Of a stretch of 44,135 nt of DNA, positions 39,674 through 44,135 are shown in pieces. Location of the stretch: IMG/VR virus record IMGVR_UViG_3300006750_000018, positions 1-44,135 of that record; one strand, written 5' to 3'. The notes under the pieces are model-generated. The model had not been told where the DNA came from. It searched no databases and saw only the letters and a list, made by a program, of their open reading frames with translations. Positions within the stretch are counted from its first letter, which is position 1; each line of letters opens with the position of its first letter. This DNA is from a virus. A program made the position numbers and the translations under genes.

Positions 39674-41080
39674 ATGGCAGATAATAAATCAGTCTTAGAA
39701 GAAGCCCTACTAGAGGCACAACAGTTAGAAGAAGCTGTTAAATCTAATGCAAAGGAAATACTTGCAGCAACCATGAAGCAAGAAATTGAGGAGTTAGTTA
39801 GAGAATCATTGAATGAAGAGGAAGAGGATGACTTAGTCGATACCGACGAGGAAGAGGTCTCTCTCGATTTTATAGATGATGACGATGACGAAGAATATGA
39901 AGACCAAGAAGAAGAGGAGTTTTTAGCTCCTGATGAAACAGACGCAATGGTATCCATGGGAATTGAATTGGATACGGATGGACCAGCACTCGACCTAACA
40001 CAAGCATCTGACGATGAGATATTAAAAGTTTTCAAATCCATGGGAGCTGAAGACGGAATCGTTGTTACACAAGATGGGGACACAATTGATATTGAGGACC
40101 AGGAAACTGGAACTGAGTATAAGATTGAGTTAGCAGAGAGCAAACTTAGGAATAATCTTTTAATTACAGAAGATTATGATAAAGAAGATTCGACGGACGA
40201 AAGTTACGTTGATGATGATGAATTAAAAGAAATGTCTGAATTAGACTTAGATGAACCAATGTATGAAATCTCATTAGAAGATGAAGAAGAAGTCATTGAA
40301 GAATTACAGGAAATGGATGACGACATGGAAGAAGCTCACTGGGGTGGAAACGAAGATGATTACCATAGACATCTAAATACTGCAGGTCACGACACTAAAA
40401 GTGGTGATGTAGGTGGTGGAAAATATGGAAAAGGTGGTCGTTACAAAGACTACGAACAAAAGTTCGGAGGAAATAAAGGTGACCGTTCTCACACCCATTC
40501 AGGACTAGACTATGAAACACATGAAGGTAAACACTCTGATGAAGAGATGGGTGAAGCTTCAAGAACTTATGGTTTTGGTTCAAAAAAAGGTAGGGGTCTA
40601 AGAAAAGCTATTACTAACAATAGAAATTTAGAATTCCCTATGAATGAGTCAACCCGAAACACGGTTAATAAAATCATCACTACAGCGAAAAAACTACAGA
40701 CAGAGAATAAACAATTCAGAGATAAAAATAAGGAATATAGACAAGCTCTTAAGGTATTTAGAAATAAATTAAATGAAGTAGCAGTATTTAACGCTAATTT
40801 AGCGTACTCTACTAAATTATTTACGGAACATACCACAACTAAAAAAGAGAAGGTTAACATCCTTAGACGTTTTGATGGTGTCACAACTTTGAATGAAAGT
40901 AAAAACTTGTTTAGTTCGTTAACTACAGAATTGAATTCTAAAGTTAGTAAATTAAATGAGTCGGTTCAGAAAACCATCACAAAAACACCTTCTGGTGGTT
41001 CTTCAGTCAATTTGATTGAAAACAAAACTTATGAAAGCCCTCAAATCACTAGGATGCGAGATATCATGAATAAGTTATAA
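39674..41080 (+). CDS. Prohead scaffold/core protein (gp22-like)
   Basis: 468 aa. Acidic helical N-terminus (MADNKSVLEEALLEAQQLEE) with long Asp/Glu runs to ~225; a Gly/His insert (~225-285: DDYHRHLNTAGHDTKSGDVG, GGRYKDYEQKFGG); a helical coiled C-terminal half (~310-468) ending TRMRDIMNKL. Many cleavable sites (SLNE, LAES, LITE, MNES, TLNES). Location directly before the capsid gene and after the protease is the T4 gp22 position. It is expected to be degraded during maturation. Confidence 0.85.
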   Translation: MADNKSVLEEALLEAQQLEEAVKSNAKEILAATMKQEIEELVRESLNEEEEDDLVDTDEEEVSLDFIDDDDDEEYEDQEEEEFLAPDETDAMVSMGIELDTDGPALDLTQASDDEILKVFKSMGAEDGIVVTQDGDTIDIEDQETGTEYKIELAESKLRNNLLITEDYDKEDSTDESYVDDDELKEMSELDLDEPMYEISLEDEEEVIEELQEMDDDMEEAHWGGNEDDYHRHLNTAGHDTKSGDVGGGKYGKGGRYKDYEQKFGGNKGDRSHTHSGLDYETHEGKHSDEEMGEASRTYGFGSKKGRGLRKAITNNRNLEFPMNESTRNTVNKIITTAKKLQTENKQFRDKNKEYRQALKVFRNKLNEVAVFNANLAYSTKLFTEHTTTKKEKVNILRRFDGVTTLNESKNLFSSLTTELNSKVSKLNESVQKTITKTPSGGSSVNLIENKTYESPQITRMRDIMNKL

Positions 41081-41117
41081 TAATTAAATAAACGCTAACT
41101 AAAAAAAAAATATAAAA

Positions 41118-42932
41118 ATGGGAGCATTATTAGAGTCTGGTATGGTCGGAAACATTGGGTTAAAACACCTTAAAGTTATCCGCGAAGATACTATTGGAAA
41201 ATGGAACAAGCTTGGGTTCCTTAACGGATTAAATGGGCATACAAAAGAAAACGTAGCTCAATTATACGAAAATCAAGCAACACACTTAATAAACGAGGCT
41301 ACGTCATCTGACGCTTCAGGTTCGTTCGAAACAGTTGTTTTCCCAATCATTAGGAGAGTATTCTCTAAATTATTGGCAAACGATATCGTTTCTGTACAAG
41401 CTATGAACTTACCAATTGGTAAATTGTTCTACTTTGTACCTAAAATTTCAGAAAGAAGAACTGGGCTTGTTGGGGACCCTCAATTCCCGGGTCATGGACA
41501 CTACGACCCAATCGGTGGTGGATTTACAAATACTCCAACTCAGTTTGACCCAGTAAACCTTTACGATGCATTCTATGAGAATGGTAGAGAAGGTTTGTTT
41601 GACCGTTCAAAAGGAGCTTATTCTGCTGTAACTAGAACTGCGGAACCTGTCGTGTGGAATTCTGGTGGGACCGGATTTGTATCAGGAACACCTGTAATGA
41701 CAGCATTGGTGCCTTACACAGGTTGTACTAATGGTGGTGTTAGAAGTGTAATTCTTCAAGTAAGTGGATTCAATAACGCAGGAGCTGGTAAACTAATCGG
41801 ACCTTCTGGTAACGAAATGGATACTGAAGAGTTTTTAGCATCATTTGAAATTACCTCTGATATAGCCCTCGCATGTTGTGCGGATACAGGGGCAACTCAC
41901 CTCACAACAGCCACTAAGATACCATTTAGAGTTGTTACTCAGAAATATGGTTCAGGTATTGTAGAATATGGTACAACTACTTCTACTCTGTTCCCAGGTG
42001 GTTCTTATCATGACATATGTGACTCGAATGGCAAAATTTGGGTTGAGGCAGATTTGACATGTCCAGCTTGTATCGACTGTAACTCAGTTGATGGTTATAT
42101 GGGAGCATTGATAGGTATGGGAGAGGGCGAAGGCCCAACGTTTAGTGCGAATTGGAGAATTTACCAAGACCTGGAATTCGAAACTGAACTTGCTGAAGTT
42201 TCTTTCGACCTTGAAGCCGTTACGGTTTCAGTTACTGAAAGAAAATTAAGAGCTCAGTGGTCTCCAGAATTGGCACAAGACGTTAGTGCATTCCACAACA
42301 TCGATGCTGAAGCTGAATTAACAGCTTTATTATCTGAAGAGGTTGCAGCTGAAATTGATAGAGAAATCTTGAAAGACCTTAGAAAAGGTGCAGCATGGCA
42401 ATTAAGATGGGATTACAACGGATGGAAGAGATTCTCAGCTGGTCAAGCACCATACACTCAAAAGGATTGGAATCAAACACTGATTACTGCGATTAACCAA
42501 ATCTCAGCTCAGATTCACAAATCTACATTGAGAGGTGGAGCTAACTGGATTGTATGTTCTTCTGAAGTTTCTGCAATTTTTGACGATTTAGAATACTTCC
42601 ACGTATCTAACGCGTCTCCAGAGCAAGACCAATATAACATGGGTATAGAGAAAGTAGGTACACTTTCAGGACGTTACACAATCTATAGAGACCCTTACTT
42701 CCCAGCAAACAAATGTTTGTTAGGTCACAAAGGAACATCTCTACTTGATACGGGTTATGTATACGCACCGTACGTACCACTACAACTTACACCAACTATG
42801 TATAACCCATTCAATTTCGCACCAATCAAAGGTATTATGACCCGATACGCGAAGAAGATGGTAAACAACAGATTCTATGGTCTTATCACTGTAGATGGAG
42901 TAAGAACTTTCGACATTAGAGAGTTAAGATAA
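41118..42932 (+). CDS. Major capsid protein (gp23-like)
   Basis: 604 aa (T4 gp23: 521). The N-terminal ~60 residues are a scaffold-binding delta domain ending ATHLINE at Glu60, followed by ATSSD; T4 gp23 is cut after Glu65, so maturation should occur here. Then ETVVFPIIRRVFSKLLANDI and VQAMNLPIGKLFYFVPKISE, the HK97-fold gp23 signature, an inserted domain (~190-340) with several Cys, and the C-terminal KMVNNRFYGLITVDG. Codon choice is visibly less AT-biased than in neighbours (more GAC, AAC, TTC), as expected for a highly expressed gene. Followed by a strong terminator. Confidence 0.95.
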   Translation: MGALLESGMVGNIGLKHLKVIREDTIGKWNKLGFLNGLNGHTKENVAQLYENQATHLINEATSSDASGSFETVVFPIIRRVFSKLLANDIVSVQAMNLPIGKLFYFVPKISERRTGLVGDPQFPGHGHYDPIGGGFTNTPTQFDPVNLYDAFYENGREGLFDRSKGAYSAVTRTAEPVVWNSGGTGFVSGTPVMTALVPYTGCTNGGVRSVILQVSGFNNAGAGKLIGPSGNEMDTEEFLASFEITSDIALACCADTGATHLTTATKIPFRVVTQKYGSGIVEYGTTTSTLFPGGSYHDICDSNGKIWVEADLTCPACIDCNSVDGYMGALIGMGEGEGPTFSANWRIYQDLEFETELAEVSFDLEAVTVSVTERKLRAQWSPELAQDVSAFHNIDAEAELTALLSEEVAAEIDREILKDLRKGAAWQLRWDYNGWKRFSAGQAPYTQKDWNQTLITAINQISAQIHKSTLRGGANWIVCSSEVSAIFDDLEYFHVSNASPEQDQYNMGIEKVGTLSGRYTIYRDPYFPANKCLLGHKGTSLLDTGYVYAPYVPLQLTPTMYNPFNFAPIKGIMTRYAKKMVNNRFYGLITVDGVRTFDIRELR

Positions 42933-42958
42933 TAAGTAGTCAAATACTTTATCACACT

Positions 42959-42990
42959 AAAAAACCCCTCATACGAGGGGTTTTTTTTTA
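42959..42990. terminator. Strong terminator after capsid gene
   Basis: A-run, ACCCCTC-ATAC-GAGGGGT, then nine T. It can serve both the capsid gene and the convergent CAP gene. Confidence 0.92.
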
Positions 42991-43503
42991 TTCTATAACG
43001 AAGGACTCACTATAACCTTTAAAGACTGTTAGAGTGCAAAATACCCACGCATATTCATCTATTGACCACTTATAGTTCCTCCCGATTCGACAACTTATTG
43101 CTCCCAGGTCTCCATCACGTCTAAGTAATAAATCATTATGTATTTTAGAGTCCTTCCACATACCCAATATTTTATTCGCTATCTCTTCATTGGTAAGTCC
43201 AGTCTTTAACATTGCTGCACAATTTTCACCAGAATAAACCCACGTTATGTCATAATAATTCAATCTAGACGCGGCTGTGGGTGTTATGGTGTTTTCCTTG
43301 TGTCCCATAACACCTGTTTTTGCTTGGTATTTAGAATGGTGTTCAGCGGGTACAAAAGCTTTATTAGACCACGTCCACTCCTTTATGTCGTTTTGTCTCC
43401 TATACTCATTACATTTGTCGAATAAGAGATGGTCTAATTGTGTCTGTGAGAACACAGACATAGTGAAAAATACTAGGATGGTGGACAATATAAGGTTTTT
43501 CAT
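42988..43503 (-). CDS. Secreted CAP/SCP-domain protein
   Basis: 171 aa. Signal peptide MKNLILSTILVFFTMSVFSQ typical of Bacteroidota. The CAP-domain landmarks are FVPAEHHSKYQAK (~50), SGENCA (~92) and MWKDSKIHNDLL (~114), giving the two His and Glu of the cavity. It is close to a single-domain bacterial SCP protein in size. It must act outside the cytoplasm of the infected cell. Consensus host promoter at 43529-43560. CAP proteins have diverse roles; envelope modification or competition is inference. Placement beside the capsid gene suggests an accessory 'moron' gene. Confidence 0.85.
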   Translation of the reverse strand: MKNLILSTILVFFTMSVFSQTQLDHLLFDKCNEYRRQNDIKEWTWSNKAFVPAEHHSKYQAKTGVMGHKENTITPTAASRLNYYDITWVYSGENCAAMLKTGLTNEEIANKILGMWKDSKIHNDLLLRRDGDLGAISCRIGRNYKWSIDEYAWVFCTLTVFKGYSESFVIE

Positions 43504-43528
43504 AGTCGTTGATTTTATTTATATAATG

Positions 43529-43560
43529 CAAATATAAGAAATTATTTGCAATCTACCAAA
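43529..43560 (-). promoter_or_regulatory. Host-type promoter TTTG-N20-TATATTTG
   Basis: On the - strand: TTTG (43560-43557), 20 nt, TATATTTG (43536-43529), 25 nt before the CAP gene ATG. Confidence 0.8.
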
Positions 43561-43572
43561 TGTTTTGAAATT

Positions 43573-43615
43573 AAAAAAGGGGTGACCTACTGTTGAGAAT
43601 AGTCACCCCTTTTTT
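43573..43615. terminator. Strong terminator of the large - strand RNA
   Basis: A6, GGGGTGAC, 15-nt loop, GTCACCCC, T6. Lies between the ncRNA unit and the promoter of the CAP gene. Confidence 0.92.
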
Positions 43616-44086
43616 CACGAATCTTACATAGTAGTAGCAAACTTTACTGTTTACAAGCCCATCATTAAAAGGGACTACTTTAATATACAAGTTTGCACAT
43701 CGTGTTGTCTATCTTTGATTTTATTTGAAGCCTCAAATGGTGACCGACACTCACCCAACACGCTCTCCTGTCTTTTACGTTTTTTTTAGGGAAACGAATC
43801 GTCCTTGGAACTGACCTTGCATAAAAAACCCCCACTCTCAACACTATAAAGGTAAGTAAAATAATTTACACTACCAAATGTTTTTAAAAAAAAAATAGCT
43901 TTGTTTATCTCACCCATATAAATAAAAACCATAACTTTCATCCTTTCCTAAGAAAGGAGACCAATATTTTTAGGTTATTATTTACGTTCCCAATGTCGTT
44001 TTCCTTTCGGTACTGACTATTTGTGAATGCTGGAATAACTTAGTCTGACTTCCACTTAGTGTCAGATACTATCTTAATTTCAATAC

Positions 44087-44097
44087 TTTCAAAGAAC
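44087..44097 (-). promoter_or_regulatory. boxA-like leader GTTCTTTGAAA
   Basis: Identical to the 11 nt just upstream of tmRNA (16673-16683); in Bacteroidota this sequence type marks transcripts of stable RNAs. Confidence 0.6.
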
Positions 44098-44104
44098 TAT
44101 GGTA

Positions 44105-44135
44105 CAAATATACAAAAGATATTTTAAAGTACCAA
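44105..44135 (-). promoter_or_regulatory. Host-type promoter TTG-N20-TATATTTG at window end
   Basis: On the - strand: TTG at the window edge, 20 nt, TATATTTG (44112-44105). The upstream base of the -33 element is outside the window. Confidence 0.65.

Larger units (their letters stand above)
43573..44098 (-). ncRNA. Candidate large structured noncoding RNA (~525 nt)
   Basis: A - strand unit with promoter (44105-44135), boxA-like leader (44087-44097) and intrinsic terminator (43573-43615) but no convincing ORF. Hairpins on the - strand: CTGAC-N11-GTCAG, TCCTTTC-TTAG-GAAAGGA, GGTGA-N7-TCACC, ATTTGA-GGCT-TCAAAT, and a long-range GCAAACTT/AAGTTTGC pair (43637-43644 with 43690-43697). The best frame, 43 codons from MGEINKAIFF to KVSSKDDSFP and TAA, has no phage-type start context. 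Size, phage setting and hairpin density recall giant phage RNAs (GOLLD, ROOL); I could not match either by eye. Confidence 0.55.

Noticed and set aside
39649-40143. 164-codon Ser-rich - strand frame in the scaffold gene
   Set aside because: Antisense image of Glu/Asp runs (Ser runs); no promoter or start context.
43690-43935. Protein-coding reading of the large - strand RNA (MGEINKAIFF... to KVSSKDDSFP, with a second open stretch after the TAA)
   Set aside because: Short, interrupted by TAA, no phage-type start context, and it overlaps several stable hairpins; kept only as an alternative.
1-44135. Stop-codon recoding
   Set aside because: TAA, TAG and TGA all end plausible genes (for example TAG at 7554, TGA at 21883), so the standard code fits.

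Overview
The window is a 44 kb piece of a large tailed-phage genome of the T4 superfamily (myovirus type), or of a phage-like contig. The evidence is a T4-ordered head block on the + strand: large terminase (32369-34093), portal gp20-like (34434-36254), prohead protease gp21-like (38852-39568), acidic scaffold gp22-like (39674-41080) and major capsid protein gp23-like (41118-42932). The host is most likely a flavobacterium (Bacteroidota). DNA is AT-rich, host-style promoters fit TTTG-N19/20-TANNTTTG, two RNA leaders carry GTTCTTTGAAA (Bacteroidota boxA-like), and several accessory proteins (Tyr/Arg-rich secreted protein, CAP protein, lipoprotein) look flavobacterial. The standard genetic code appears to be used.

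Layout. (1) 1-14775: mostly + strand genes of unknown function. The cluster 9732-14775 encodes proteins with a short N-terminal helix ending in an L/V-x-E site, hydrophobic or Gly-rich segments and peptidoglycan-binding modules; I read these as candidate capsid-packaged (internal/ejected) proteins. Small - strand genes with host-type promoters are interleaved. (2) 14776-17880: a - strand RNA and small-gene island with tRNA-Leu(UAA), tRNA-Tyr(GUA), tRNA-Arg(UCU), several degenerate tRNA pieces and a complete tmRNA (ssrA). (3) 17918-22105: M20-type peptidase, then tail-fibre/adhesin-like repeat proteins. (4) 22106-26440: divergent ClpC-like AAA+ unfoldase (no N domain) and full-length DnaK with a KTSC protein, separated by a 191-bp region with palindromic elements. 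(5) 26469-42932: nucleotidyltransferase, acidic and repeat-bearing structural proteins, then the head block, which is interrupted by a secreted flavobacterial-type protein and a small membrane protein. (6) 42988-44135: a secreted CAP-domain gene and, on the - strand, a ~525-nt apparently noncoding, hairpin-rich transcription unit with its own promoter, boxA-like leader and strong terminator.

Two promoter classes can be read by eye. A TATTTATA box lies 3-5, 13-14 or more nt before + strand (mostly structural) genes and in four cases sits exactly 3 nt before ATG (leaderless). A host sigma-type TTTG-N19/20-TANNTTTG box precedes tmRNA, tRNAs, the large ncRNA and small accessory genes. The most unusual content is a phage-borne protein-quality-control set (tmRNA + ClpC-like unfoldase + DnaK), the candidate large structured RNA, the shared capsid-targeting-like leaders, and a perfect 53-bp in-frame repeat shared by two unrelated genes 30 kb apart. 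All calls come from reading the sequence; no database search was run.
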